From contig NC_037092.1 in NCBI RefSeq assembly GCF_002994745.2, positions 9,290,501-9,354,500 of the forward strand: 64,000 bases of DNA. The letters run 5' to 3'. Position 1 is the stretch's first letter, and every line of letters starts with the position of its first letter. The DNA comes from Rosa chinensis (lineage: Eukaryota; Streptophyta; Magnoliopsida; Rosales; Rosaceae). A model generated the notes under the pieces. It was given only the letters and a program-made list of their open reading frames with translations, made no database searches and had not been told where the DNA came from. Shown in pieces: positions 11,435 to 24,055 of the stretch. A program made the position numbers and the translations under genes.

Positions 11435-12366
11435 CACTACAACAGAAAACCTCATTAGCGAGGAACTTGTTCCTCGTTGAAAACCAACGTTTCCTCGCTG
11501 TAGTAATTCCGCGAGGAAATTTTTTTCGTCTTCAATTCGTCGGAGAAAGCTCGTCAAGAAAAGTTTCAACGACGAAAAACCTATTTCCTCGCCAGACCTT
11601 TTTTGCGAGAAATTTTTTTTTTTCTTGCTGTTAATCTTTGGCGACAATATTTTTCCTCACCCAAACTCATAATTTTACCTCGTTAAAAAATTTCAAGGAT
11701 TAGAAAATAGTAGTTAAATATATTTTTTGACAAATTTGATTTCGTCGCTAAATTATGTATTTTCTCGCTGATGATAATTAGTAATTAAAAAAGTTTTAAA
11801 TAATAAAAAATTTAAACTACTGCTTTTGTGACAAAAATATTTTCGTCGTTATAAATAGCTTTCGGCAAAGAAGTTTTTCCTCGCTCTAAACTGTTTTCGG
11901 CGAGGAAATTTTGTTTCATCGTAATATGTATACTTTTAGCGAGAAAAAGTTATCTCCCTAAAAATAATCAACAACGAGGAATGTTTTTTCCATCGGTGTA
12001 GGAACTAAAGTCTATAGAGAGAAAATTATCTTTTGTCGTTATTAAATTTTAATCTATAGCGAGGAAATATTCTTTTTGTTACACTTGTCTGTTTATTACG
12101 ATATGACCTACTGCAGGTACATATTATTTCATTCTACAAAGAGGATTCTTATTCAAAACTAGTCAAACAATCAATAAAATAATGAAGGAAATAAAAGAAC
12201 ATAGCAAGGATTTTGGAACAGAAGAAACTTATATTGCAGCAAACATGGTTTACAGGACAAAACTCTCCGGGTAGTTCATTATTCTTAGACTTGAAGGAAA
12301 AGATCCAAACCTATATTTCAAAGGCAAAATCATATACTAGCAGCTTTAGCTCTTGTTCATGAAAGC

Positions 12367-12474
12367 TTAACAAGACAAGCCTCTCACTTCCTCACGATCA
12401 CAGTCCACAAGCTGCTGCTCACTGAGACTCACGAGCTCCGCTGTTGTCAAATAATGAGCTCCTTCCAGTGCAAG
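12367..12474 (-). pseudogene. captured exon fragment of a papain-family (C1A) cysteine protease
   Basis: The minus strand reads ALEGAHYLTTAELVSLSE, then QQLVDCDRE, then a stop at 12367. The string LVSLSEQQLVDCD is the segment just after the catalytic-cysteine helix in plant RD19/cathepsin F-like and related papain-family proteases. The catalytic Cys and His regions are absent and the frame stops soon after the motif, so it is a captured or residual exon, not a gene. It lies inside the CACTA-type element, next to its left sub-terminal repeats. Confidence 0.75.
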
Positions 12475-12578
12475 CTCCTCTTATCTACATGACTACAAGC
12501 AATAAATCACATCCTAATATGTGATTCTTGTTCCTACAATCAGTGTGAAGTGCTTCAAATAACATAACAAACAAGTCA

Positions 12579-12583
12579 ATCAT
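12579..12583. repeat. target-site duplication of solo LTR (left)
   Basis: ATCAT here and again at 15598-15602, directly abutting the LTR ends. Confidence 0.9.
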
Positions 12584-15500
12584 TGTCACGCCCCTGATTT
12601 TACACACATGAAAATCGATATATATAACCCCATAATTATATATGCGTGAACGTCCAGTCATCAATACAAAATACCTGGAATCTTTTTCCCTTTAACTTAC
12701 ACAGATATTGATGCCCTGAACCCTCAAAGTTAATATAAACTCGCTCCATAGAGTTATATATTACAATGCTTACGAAATAGATTGTCAACAACAAAATAAA
12801 ACGTAAATGCAGCTCAGAGTAACTATACAACGGAAGTCCTTAATCAACGGTAAAGTTACAAAATGGCATCCTACCGTAAAGCCGCAAAGGCGCTACCTCC
12901 GCTTCAGCCCCGATTATCCTAACCTGCAGGATTAACCCCTACACCGTTTGAATAGTGTACCGGGTTGCCACACAACAAACCCGGTAAGCTTTTGCAAGCC
13001 CGTATGAGTAACTCAAACCACACACAACTCACGCCAAAAATAAGGAAAACAACTCACGCTTTAATTCCTTAAAACACGAAATAAAGGAGAATAACTCACA
13101 CTTTAATTTCCTTTCAAATCGAAATAAAAGAAAGCAACTCACACCTTGTTTCCTTTTAAAACGAAACATAGAAAACAACCCACACTTGATTTCTATCAAT
13201 AAAACATAGAAAGCAACTCACACCTTGATTTCTATCAATAAAACATAGAAAACAACTCACACCTTGAATTCTATCAATAAAACATAGAAAGCAACTCACA
13301 CCTTGATTTCTATCAATAAAACATAGAAAACAACTCACACCTTGAATTCTATCAATAAAACATAGAAAGCAACTCACACCTTGATTTCTATCAATAAAAC
13401 ATAGAAAACAACTCACACCTTGAATTCTATCAATAAAACATAGAAAACAACTCACACCTTGAATTCTATCAGTTGTACCATAAGCGTACCATAGAAAGCA
13501 ACTCACACCTTGATTTCTATCAAATCGTTAATAAGGAAATCAACTTGCACCTTGTCCCCTTAAAAACCATTAATAAGGAAGCAACTCACACCTTGTTCCC
13601 TAAAAATACGTAATGTCATGAGTTGTAAATAACCAATTCCCGTTACCCCATGAATTACCTATATGGCAGACAGATTAGAGCTCTAACTGAAAACGTAACC
13701 ACTCGTCCGGCCAAAGACGTGGTCACCTGATATTCTGCCCAAGGTCTCAGACCTTCGATCCTCGGGCCGCAATGTCCCTTGGAGCAAAACATTAAAGGAG
13801 TCGCATTGGACCCAAAATGTTACACAAATCACAACGATTTTGAAAACAATCGAAATCAACATTTCCATAATTATTGTTTTCCGAAAAAGCCATAACACAA
13901 AACAATAAAAAGCATCAATTCATGCCTATTGTTTTCATACCCAAATCTCAACACTTTTCTCAAATCTCAACGCTTTTCAAAACAAATCGAAATCAATCAT
14001 TTCCACAAATCATTTGTTTTCCTAAAGCCACACCCCAAAACAATAAAAAGCATCATTTCATGCATATTGTTTTCATAAATCCACAAACCACCAAAACATA
14101 TATATTTACTAATACATGAATACGTATGTATATATATACATCCCATAATATACATATATACACACGTAATCATCTACTCAAAAGTGCCACTAATACCATC
14201 TATAGTTTGCAGTTAACTAAATAACTCTCAAAATAATAAGGGTATTCCCGTTCGTGAAATGAACTTCGTGAGATTACTCACCTCAGAATCCCGCTGCGTC
14301 TTCTATACAGAACCGAACTAACACTATCACCAACAACTCGTCCAATTCACCTTTAGAAGCACCTAATCACCAATGATCACAATCAGTAACGATTCACATT
14401 TGATTTAAGTCCGAAACCCTTGTTTTGAACTAAAATCCCCCAAAGTGGCGCCAATCGAGGCAAAACCACATCCGAGACCTTCCAAAGTCTCTGGAATACG
14501 TCCACGATCGATGTGACCAAACCACAAGTCGATCGGACGCTCAAATCCTCACGGATAGAATAATCGATCGGTATGAAATTGCAAAAATCATAACAATTCC
14601 ATACGAACTCCAAAATTTGCATATTATATATCGAAACGCTCGTATCAACGAGTAGAACATATATAATACCAAAAACAGTTCCTTAAGTGGCCGGAACACC
14701 GCCGGAACGCCACCACAGACGGTGGTGCACCGCCACCGGCCAAAACACATTATTTCACAAAACTCCCAACATCAAAGTTCTTCATCTAAGCATGCTTGTG
14801 AATTCTCATAACTAGCTCGAAGTCAGAAAACAAGCTTAAGGGATCGAAAACTACCTCACAAGCCGTGAACAGTAATCCCAACTGAGTTGATCGAAGTTTC
14901 ACGTGAATCGATCCAAACAACCACCAAGGATCGATCGGCGAGCTTGTTCTGAACTCAACCCAAGAAAATCGAAGCCGTGCCGACGTCGGAACTGTGTTTT
15001 CCGGTCGGGTCCGATTTCTCCAGTCTGCACCGCCTTGAACTGCCACCGAGACGGAGAATCGCCGTAAGAGAACACCAGAGGGACGACCAGACGGAGGAGA
15101 CGACCCTGCTGGCCAAGTTTCAAGGCCGGAGACCGCCGCAGTTGGCCGGAAAAGTCGGGTCGGATCGGCAGGGTTCGGGTCGGGTCAGGCGGTTTTCTTC
15201 GATACTGAGGGAGCGGACGAGAGAGAAGAGAGAGAGAGAAAAAGCTTCCGGAAAAGGAAATGAGGAAATGAAAATATATTTCTGATTTTTCCTATATATA
15301 CTAAAATGGAAACTTTTTCCAATAGCCATAACTTCCTCATACGAACTCCGATTCTCGCGTTCCACATGTCCACGAACTCGTATCGACGCGCTCTACAACT
15401 TTCGTGAAGGAAGTTTTCGGAGAATCCCAACGAATAAAAAGTCAACCTTTGGCAACCCCCCTAAAACCATATTCTTCAATTAATTATTCGCCCGAAACAC

Positions 15501-15597
15501 TTCCGCTCCATCCACGAGCCACGAAACCGTCCAATAGTTATAAAATTAATTCTGGAAAAATCCTCAGAAAATAATTATGAATTTCCGGGGCATCACA
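12584..15597 (-). repeat. solo LTR of the gag-only family (3014 bp)
   Basis: Same family as 3757-6667, with the same termini (TGTCACGCCCC and GGGGCATCACA) and a perfect 5-bp ATCAT duplication on both sides. No internal region, primer-binding site or gag is present, so the element was reduced to one LTR by recombination between its two LTRs. It differs from the young element by scattered substitutions and small indels (for example around 14094 and 14378), so it is older. Its 39-bp repeat array is longer. Confidence 0.93.
13156..13506. repeat. 39-bp minisatellite in solo LTR
   Basis: Eight to nine tandem 39-bp units. Two unit variants alternate: one with gaaagcaactcac and tgatttctatc, the other with gaaaacaactcac and tgaattctatc. 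The alternation suggests growth by duplication of a 78-bp double unit. Confidence 0.85.
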
Positions 15598-15602
15598 ATC
15601 AT

Positions 15603-18500
15603 TTACACACATGCTAAAAACATAGAAATAAAAAATAACGATTGCAGCCAAATTGATACGAGTCAATGAAAATACACAAAGTTCACAATTTCACCAAGAG
15701 GATTCTTATAATCGAAGTCACATGTATTTTAAATGATAAGGACTGCTGGAACCCTCAACCTTCACAAGAGTTCAATGACCAGGATATTGGAAAACAACAT
15801 TCGACGAACAACTCATGAATATAATTTTAGAGACTGGGGATTTATGGAATATTACCATACTTACTCCTAATCAAAGTTCAAGTATGGTGCACTTACTAAA
15901 ACCACATCAGTAGTTTCATAGAATATTACAAGAAACATACAGTGGTGCACAAGAAACATACAGGGAGAGACTCTGAGAATTACCTTAATCATTAAGGCCA
16001 CAGCTTAACCAATCACTGCTTGCATGGTGTCTGCAAGGCAACATTAGAATCGAAGCAAAGAAAGTAAAGCATCTGCAAGTCTATAATTGGTCTCATGTTT
16101 TGATTTTCCCCAAAATTGAAGTAAGCGGCAAGAAGATCAATGATGAACGTCTTTTGGCTTTTCTATTCTCTGTTCAAATTGTGGTACCGTACAGCGCATG
16201 AATAAAAGAAAGAAAAAAAAAATTGAACTTTGGCAAGTCAATCTTAAAACATACATGGCAGCAAAATCACCTTTCAAGTAGCCACGTTAAACTTGGAGGT
16301 GGAGGAATGTTCAAGACCTGCACATAAGGACAAAGAGATTTAAAACGTATATATTTGAACTATGATTGTCAAAATGTGCTGCAAGCTTGCTTTGAATACG
16401 AGTTAGACAACAAAGACCAAGAAACAATGTCCAGGTGCTTTGAAGAATAATAAGTTTAATTAAGCTTTTATCTTCCCTCTCACTTTGATCATAAGGCGGT
16501 GGTTTGATAATGCAAAATGGTGGTTCAATAATACAAGAAGACCAAACAGAGGCCATGCCAAAGTGATAAGTTTATGTCTTTTGTTTGGTGGTGGAAAACT
16601 GATCAATATACATGAAGTGATAAATATACATGAAGACAAAATCTCATATGCAATTAAAACATAATTATCAAATATGGTGTGTTGTAGCTTTGTTTATGAA
16701 TGGAAGCTAAAGACCAAAGAAACCAAGAGACAATCATGCCTAAAGAATAATAAGAGTAGCAAAGCTTTGCAGTTTCCTCACATTGTTCATGAATCGGTGG
16801 TATATTTAAAGCATAAATTGGTGTAGCGGTGCGATGCTCAACAATTTTAGGTTTGAAAGAATGGTTTCTCACCAGTTCTAGGTTCCACACTAACTGCTCA
16901 GGCAAACCAATACAAATTATTATGATGACATTAGGATTGCACATCTATTTTGCAATAAGCATATCAAAGCTAATGTTTCAACATCATTACGCATTTGACT
17001 TACCTACTAGCATTACAATTTCGAAAAGGTTGTCTATATTATTCCCTTTAAGAGCACTAATCTGTTTAAAGACACAAAAGATTGGCTCAGAAGAAAAGTA
17101 TAAGGCATAAACGATATATGTATGTAAAGTTCCTCCACTCAAGAAATAACAACCTGCACTATTGGGACATCACCACCGCGACCTCCGGCATTAGACCAAT
17201 TGAAGAAAGCTCTTGCATGACTCGTTCTAGATTAGCTCCATCCTTGTCTATCTGTTCCTTGGATTGACCTGCTCTCAAAAGCTCCTGGTCTTGGACTCGC
17301 ACTCATTGGAACAAAATCAAAATAGAACCATCATCAATTAACAATTCAATTCGAATTGGGGGAAAAGAAAACCTATGAAACAAATTTCGTCAGATCTAGA
17401 CTGATCTAAAATTCGGAGTAATCCGTTGTAGGTTAATTTCTACGGAGTCTCGTGAAAACAAAACCCTAATTTACCCAGAAGAAATTGACGAGAGGAAGGT
17501 GAATTATTAGAATTTACCTTGTCCCAAGACCCTAAAGTACGAAATTCACAACAAGCAGAGTATAGAATTCAAGCCCTAATTTGATTGCACGACCCAAATT
17601 CTAAAGGGTCCAAGCACTTTTGAAGAAGTGGGAAGGATACCCATCAGGGGCTAGGACCTCCACCTAGTTAGAACTTCTCGTACAATTACCGTGCTTGGAT
17701 CTCACCAAAATTAACGGCGGGTCGACCTTCCGACAGTGCAGAGCCTCTATTCACGATGGGAGGTAGGCAGATCATCTTTTCAATTAGGGGATCCAATTCC
17801 CAAAGCTTCTAAAGACGATGGCGATAGTGAGAGCGGTAGAGAGGGGAGAAGGAGGGAGAGAGAGAGAGAGGGAGAGATTTGAGAGAGAAATTGGGGCTTT
17901 TTGGCAGTGTCTCATTTTATTTGATTTTTCACTTTTGCAAACGGGCGCGTTTCTGTTTTGATTGGCGCTTAGAACTTTTAATTGTTTCGCTTTTAATTTT
18001 ATTCAGGTTTTTGAAAGCCCGCTTTAATTCAAGGTTTGTGGTTTAGGGGTTGATGGCTTAAGTCATGATAATGGCTAACTAAATGATTTTCAATTTGAAG
18101 AAGGTATTATATTATCAACAATTTAGTGTTTGGTGTGAGATTTTCTATGGAAATTTTATTTCGATGATCTGAATAGTTCAATCTTAAGACATCACTCCTA
18201 GATCATCTTTGTAAATTTTAAGTTAAATTGAGTACCATTTAGTCATTAATTATCATGAATTATCAGGATGATCATATTGAACACAGTGTGATCGATTGTC
18301 TACTTTAGTACTTTTCTTCGAAGTTCTACATCTTAAAAGAGTGTTATAAAACCAGAGCAGTTCAATTGGAATGACATAGTAAGTCATGTATAATACAATA
18401 ATATGCATAAAGAAGAGTCCCTTAGTGGAAACGTCATGTATGCAAAGTGAGCGCAAGATCAATGGGAAGGAATTAGGGAGGGATAATAAGTTACACACAC
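15603..18500 (-). other. gene-like DNA inside the CACTA-type element, unrecognised
   Basis: Looks like a captured host gene on the minus strand: a GA-rich leader-like tract (17830-17890), a plausible donor CAAG|GTAAAT near 17520, and an open stretch at about 17159-17297 reading LLRAGQSKEQIDKDGANLE. I do not recognise the family and cannot assemble a complete frame. Two segments (about 16311-16560 and 16670-16950) resemble each other, so there is a diverged internal duplication. A CA repeat lies at 18494-18509. Confidence 0.35.
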
Positions 18501-18514
18501 ACACACACAGGGCC

Positions 18515-18880
18515 ATTCTTGCGAGGGATCCCCTTTTTTAGTCATTTTAAGGGATTGCTTATTAGACCTACTTTTTGATCACATATTCACATCTCAACCG
18601 GTCAATTTTTATGTCTATATGAGTAGATCACTTCTGTAAATTTTTAGCCAAATTGATAATCATTAAGGCATTCATAACTGCGATTTACAGTTATAAAAAT
18701 CAACGGTTCAAGTTGGATAGATTCGGTTCGTCAATTGATTTAATATAGTTTGATACCTTAACGATCATCAGTTTAGCTGAAAATTTGTAAAAGTGATCTA
18801 TATATTAGAACCTAAAAACTGAACGGTAGAGATGTTGAAATGCGATAAAAAATGGATCCCTTAATGAAAGGATCATATAT
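18515..18880. mobile_element. foldback (hairpin) element 1
   Basis: The left arm (ttaagggattg..., ttgatcacatattcacatctc, agccaaattgataatcattaaggc) returns as its imperfect complement in the right arm (ccttaacgatcatcagtttagctg, gtagagatgttgaaatgcg, aatggatcccttaa). There is no coding capacity. It is a MITE-like unit able to form a long hairpin. Confidence 0.7.
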
Positions 18881-18884
18881 ATAT

Positions 18885-19305
18885 ATAGAACCTTGCTCAT
18901 GTGCGGATATCCGTACCTAAGCAAAAGGTACGGATTTCCATATTTGACCAACTTTTCGATCATATTTTCACATCTTAACCATTCAGTTTTTAGGTCCTAA
19001 TGTATAGATCATCTCTACAAATTTTCAGCCAAATTGATGATTGTTAAGGCATCTAAAACTGCAATTTACACGAACAAACCAAATCTGTCGAACGGGAACC
19101 GTTCGTGTTTATACTGGTAAATTACAGTTTTGGATGCCTTAACGATCATCAATTTGGATGAAAATTTGCAGAAGTGATCTACTCATATATACCTAAAAAC
19201 TGAACGGTTAAGATGTGAAAATGTGATCGAAAAGTGGGTCAAAACTGGAAATCCGTTCCTTAGCTTAGGAACGAACGTCCGCAACCTAGAAGGGCTATAT
19301 ATATA
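18885..19305. mobile_element. foldback (hairpin) element 2
   Basis: Two arms of about 190 bp, roughly 18895-19080 and 19095-19295, are imperfect inverted copies. The loop lies around gaacgggaaccgttcgtg. Both ends sit in a TATATATA run. Its arms are homologous to elements 1 and 3. Confidence 0.78.
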
Positions 19306-19500
19306 TATAACTCGCTTAAACGAATGCACGAACTGAATCTGTCCAATCTGAACCGTACTAGCTTTAAGGCAGTTATCAATGCCTTAACGACCATCAATTT
19401 GGCTGAAATTTTGTAGAGATGATCTATACATTGTACCTAAAAACTGAACGGTTGAGATGTGGATATGCTACCGAAAAGTGACCCTAAACCCTAACCTTGC
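19306..19500. mobile_element. foldback element 3 (half, single arm)
   Basis: Holds only the right-arm sequence (gccttaacgaccatcaatttgg, then aaaactgaacggttgagatg) with the loop-proximal ctgaatctgtcc. No matching left arm is present, so it is truncated. Confidence 0.6.
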
Positions 19501-20680
19501 TCTAGATAGGATCTAATATATGACACGACGACAAAATAATTAGTTGGTCATCTAATGTACTAACGGCAGGAACATGTCTTTCTTCAATTATATAATATCT
19601 TTATTAGTGAAGAAGACTTGGTTTCACTGCTATTAAATTTGGCGGTTCAAAAAACTTCCAGTCATTGAGTTGAAATTATTAATATCTCGCTAAATGTATC
19701 AAAGGCAAGAAAATCAATCATCACTAAAAAAGAACTTTTAGCGAGGAAATCATACTTTTGTCACCATATAATTTCGCAGGTTCAAAAAAACTTCCTACCA
19801 AAACTATAGCGATGACTTAATTATTTCCTCGATAAAATAATAACTTTAGCGAGGAAGACTTATTTCATCACTATTAAATTTGGTAGGTTCAAAAAACCTT
19901 CTGCCAAAACTATTACGTCGAAATTATCAATTTCTCACTAAATGTATAAATAGCGAGAAAATCATTCATCTCTAAAATTTCTATTTTAGCGAGGATATCA
20001 TTCATCGATAAAAGCCCGCTTTTAGCGAGGAAATCATACTTCCGTCATCGTACAATTTGGCGGGTTCGAGAAAACTTCCCACCAAAACTATAGCGACGAC
20101 TTAATTATTTCCTCGCAAACTGCATCTTTTGGCGACCAAATGTTTCCTCGTAGAACATTGACATTTAGCAAGGAACCTATAGTTTTGTCGCTACTAGATT
20201 TGGCGGGTTTTACATAATTTTATGCCAAACAAATAGCGAGGAAAATGTATTTCCCTTGCTAAATGCTTCTTTTGACGAGGAAATAGTTCCTCGCAAAACA
20301 CAGACTGTTAGTGAGGAAACCATGGTTTTGTCGTCGTTGAACTTGGCGGGTTTTACATAATTTTCCGCCAAACTAATAACGACGAAATCGTTATTTTCTC
20401 ATTGAATGTCTTTTTAGCGATGAAAAAATTCCTCACTGAAGTCTCCTATTTCCTCGCCAATAACATGATGATTTAGGAGACCAAATTATGGTCACCTTTA
20501 GTGATGAACTGAAATATTCGTCGTAGAAAGTGGTGTATAGTGAGGAAATTATGTTTCTCGCAGAAAACCTAATGACATTTAGTGAGGAATCAACATATTC
20601 CTAGTAAAAAGTGACATTTACTGAGGAAAATAAATTCCTCGCAAAAACTTGGTCGCTAAAAAGTCTTTTTGTTGTAGTAG

Positions 20681-21882
20681 AGTGTGGAGTACGCCAACAT
20701 TTTCCAGGTAGGGTGAGCTGTCCCTTCCTTGTTAGAGGCTTTTCGATATATGTGGAATGCTCTAGTATAATATTATGTTGCCTGCAAGTATGTTTTTGGT
20801 TGTTCATTAGTCGGTGCCTCGTGATACATGTGTTTTCAGAACCGATAATTGTTGATTGCGAAAACCGAGGCTAGACTTGCATGTTGAGATACTGTACCCT
20901 TTGGTATGTTTGTGTTTGTGACCTGAAAGTGAATGGGACCTAGACGCGTAGATTCATAGGGATCTCACGGTGTCGATAACCGTGAACCTCCGGAGGGGGC
21001 TGTGCTCATATGTTTGTCAAGGAAAGGTAAATACAGACAGTGAACCAGTCATAGGAGACTCAGAGTCAGGAAATGGACACTTTCGCTACTTGTAGTCACA
21101 AGGACTACAGAGTAGTTGGCTGGTTCTCGAATTCAGGACGAATCAGGTCGGTCACCGATTTATTTTGGTTTAGTCGGCAGGTAAGTATCTCGGAGCTCCA
21201 AATTGTGTGAAGCATGCTGCATATGATTTCCTGAAACGAAACAACTGTGATTGTTTTTGTTTGCATTTGTTTTACTTGATTTTACAAATGCGCGCAACCT
21301 ATATTCTAGTAGCTATGTTTTACCTATTAGATTTCAAACCTAACTAAGGTTGGGTCGGCCCCTATTGGGCTAGCGAGGACGAAATGCTCACCCCCTACAT
21401 TTCAGGTTATAACGAGGTCATTCCGGACGATTTGGATTAGAAGTGGGTCGTTGGCCAAGTTCGTGTGTTGCTGTTCCTGTTGCTTGAAGTTCTTCCCTTG
21501 TGGTATTCCATCGTTTTACTCGTTTTTCATTCCATGTTGAACTCTGTGAGGTCCGCCTACCTGGGAGCGCGCCTCACCCCTTTGTTTTATTGTTGTTGTT
21601 GAACTTTCCTTTCATTTTGGTTATGATGTAAGCCCTAAGGCGCCACAAAGCACTTGACCACTTTATTTTTAAGCATTTCCAGACTTGTTCTTTTGAGTGT
21701 TGGGTTGTTGATTTAAAATCCTTTCTAAATTTAGTTTTTTCTTGGTCTCCTATTTTCTAAAATTTGTATTTTCAAAAGGCCTTGTAGTATTAAGTTGGTA
21801 GGTCTACGGTATGTCTACGACGTATCGAGCTCCTATTGGCTTAATATTACGGCGCTGTGGTATACTCATTCGGGTCGCCACA
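20681..21882. repeat. LTR-like remnant, right part
   Basis: Non-coding DNA between the CACTA-type right end and truncated mudrA sequence. It ends CGGGTCGCCACA at 21882, an LTR-like end, after which the mudrA match starts abruptly. A segment near 21380 (gaaatgctcaccccctacatt) is of the type seen in plant gypsy LTRs. No frame of interest. Confidence 0.45.
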
Positions 21883-24055
21883 TCAACATTGGTTATCGGA
21901 CGGATAGGAGAACTGTAGCTTTTCTTGAACATATCAACATGAAAGTACTTATCAATATAATCATATACATTTTCAGAAGCAGCTTGTAATGCAGCAAGGC
22001 CGTGAGGACAAGGAAAACAATTGATCTGCCATTTAACACATGAACATGCATGATCGGAAATGTTGACTACATATGAAAAGTCAGACCGAACCTCATAAAC
22101 TCCAGGGCTTGAATAATGGTCACTGAAACGACGAGATTTCTCCATCTGCACCTTCAACCTTTCCTCCATTATGGGAGTTAGTTCTGTGGTCCAACGTTCT
22201 GCCTCTTCCCTCCTTTTACCCGCCATCTCCATTTGTTAAACTCTTGTCTGGTCAAGCATACAATAGACTGGCATCAAACGCTCAATTGCAATCCAAGAGT
22301 TAAATAATTCAGCAATCCCATTAGCCATAATTCCATATCGGCAGCTAGTATAAAATGCACGGCACCAATTTTCCACAGGCAATTCAGCAAGAAAAGGGTC
22401 AATAATATCGGCACCACCAACTGCTCTAAGCAACCGCAAATTGAAACGGTATTCCTTCTGTGTAGAGGAATATGCAACCTTAAAAAACTTCTGCTTAACA
22501 TCTTCTATCAATTTTGAATTACCTTTACCCCTATATTTACCGGCAAGGTTCACCACCAACTGCTTGTAACAAAACCGATGAGGATTACCAGCAAATACCT
22601 TATCGAAAGCACTCAACAATCCAACACCCCGATCACTAATAAATATGATAACTCTTCCTTGAGGTTCAAGCAGACTCTTCAAATGCTTGAAAAAGAATGT
22701 CTAGTTTGCATCTGTCTCAGAATCACAAAAACATATGGCTAGAGGATAGAAACCTGCATAAACCAGATCACAGGAAAATCAGTCTACTGGGGGCCAATAA
22801 TGTTGTTATTGCACGGCAGGAAACTATCACAACGTTGCACAGCAATGTAAAAATGATATCTATCACAATGAAAGAAACTAAAACAAGAAATATTAAGCAC
22901 ACAGATGAAACTATAAAAAAAAAAAAGCCAATATTACTGGGGGCAAAAAATAAATTTATTGGGGGGGGGGCAATAAACAATACAGTTACCTTGATTCCCA
23001 TTCCTTCCAGTTGCAGACAGAATCTACCCCTTGTAAATGCTTTTATCAAACGTTCCATCAACATACAACACAGGCAAACAGAATTGGAAGCCTTTTACAC
23101 AACCTCCGTAAGCTACGAATAGCCTCTGAAAATGATTTGTAGATGGTTCAACTTCCAACACAAAAGAAGAGCCGGGGTTACTCTGCAAAACAGCTTCCTT
23201 ATACCAAGAAAACTTGCTGAATGTGTCTGCATCGGAACCAGAAATCGCTTCCTTGGCCCGATGCTTTGCTTTCAATGCAACCTTGTAGGAAATATCAAAC
23301 CCGTATGTTGATTTGAACTTGCTCATAATCTCCCTTGGCTTCAATGAAAGATTATAGCTAACATCAGCAGCAATGCAAGTCTTGACAACCTTGGATCCCA
23401 AAAGCTTGTGCTTTTGAGTCCTAACTACACCCTTGCAAGTGTGAATATTATTCAACTCTATTATATAAAGGCAACCATTGGCAGATGATGAAAAAGCACG
23501 AAGATGCCAATCACAACCTTCGGTTCCAACATTTGCCCAGACTGCATGAATACGGTCCAAATCATTTCTCAGGAATACAAACTCGAAGCCAACTGCAATT
23601 GCATACTTTTTGAGCTTCTCACGGAGCTCAGCAGCACCATGAAACTTATCCCCGACATGATGAATATAAGAACTCCACTCATCAGACAAATACGTCTTGT
23701 GAACTTCAGTCCTGAATGTTTCACCCAAATAATCATCTTCATCAATAACTTCCGAACCACTATCCATCGAACAAGTTGTCCTACAACCTCCCCCAATCTT
23801 TAAAACTGAAATATCGATACACTCTAGCCGATGTATTCTAGCAGAGCAAAATAGCATCTGGATATCACGATCGTTACGAAGAAAACAAACTTCACAACCT
23901 GGAACTGAATACTGAAGCTCACTAATATCACTTGGGAAAAACTGGAATGTACGGAATATGTCTTCATACAACTCAGAGCAGCTCATGCATTGATTCAAAT
24001 GAATCATATAACCTTTGCCACAGTAAAGGCACCTAGCAACCAGAGGATCAGCCAT
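21883..24055 (-). pseudogene. mudrA: mudrA-type transposase, copy 2 (3' truncated, three stops)
   Basis: Exon 1 is 24055-22990 and exon 2 starts at 22753, with good splice sites (CAAG|GTAACT; TATGCAG|GT). The domains in order are an N-terminal PB1-like region (GYMIHLNQCMS), the MuDR N-terminal DNA-binding domain (about residues 120-230), the MULE catalytic core with Asp in YVDGTFD and FISDRG, and a SWIM zinc finger (CSCVKWQINCFPCPH). Stops interrupt it at 23024 (CAG to TAG), 22701 (TGG to TAG) and 22236 (AAA to TAA), judged against copy 3. The C-terminal zinc knuckle is lost at the 21883 breakpoint. An intact enzyme would cut and join DNA at the terminal repeats in the nucleus; this copy is dead. 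Confidence 0.88.

Larger units (their letters stand above)
11435..20684. mobile_element. CACTA-type (En/Spm) DNA transposon, non-autonomous
   Basis: The left end is CACTACAACAGAAAA at 11435. The right end near 20684 reads as its imperfect inverse (TTTTTGTTGTAGTAG, ending at 20680). Many copies of GCGAGGAAA and its complement TTTCCTCGC crowd both ends (11450-12110 and 19640-20680), the sub-terminal repeat pattern typical of CACTA elements, where transposase binds. No TNPA or TNPD-like transposase is visible. The interior carries a cysteine-protease exon, a nested solo LTR, a gene-like minus-strand region and foldback elements. I could not confirm a 3-bp target duplication, and the right terminus appears altered. 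Confidence 0.72.

Noticed and set aside
20671..20684. Exact right border and 3-bp duplication for the CACTA-type element
   Set aside because: The right end reads GTAGTAGAGTG instead of a clean TAGTG, and the flanking triplets do not match, so the border is only approximate.
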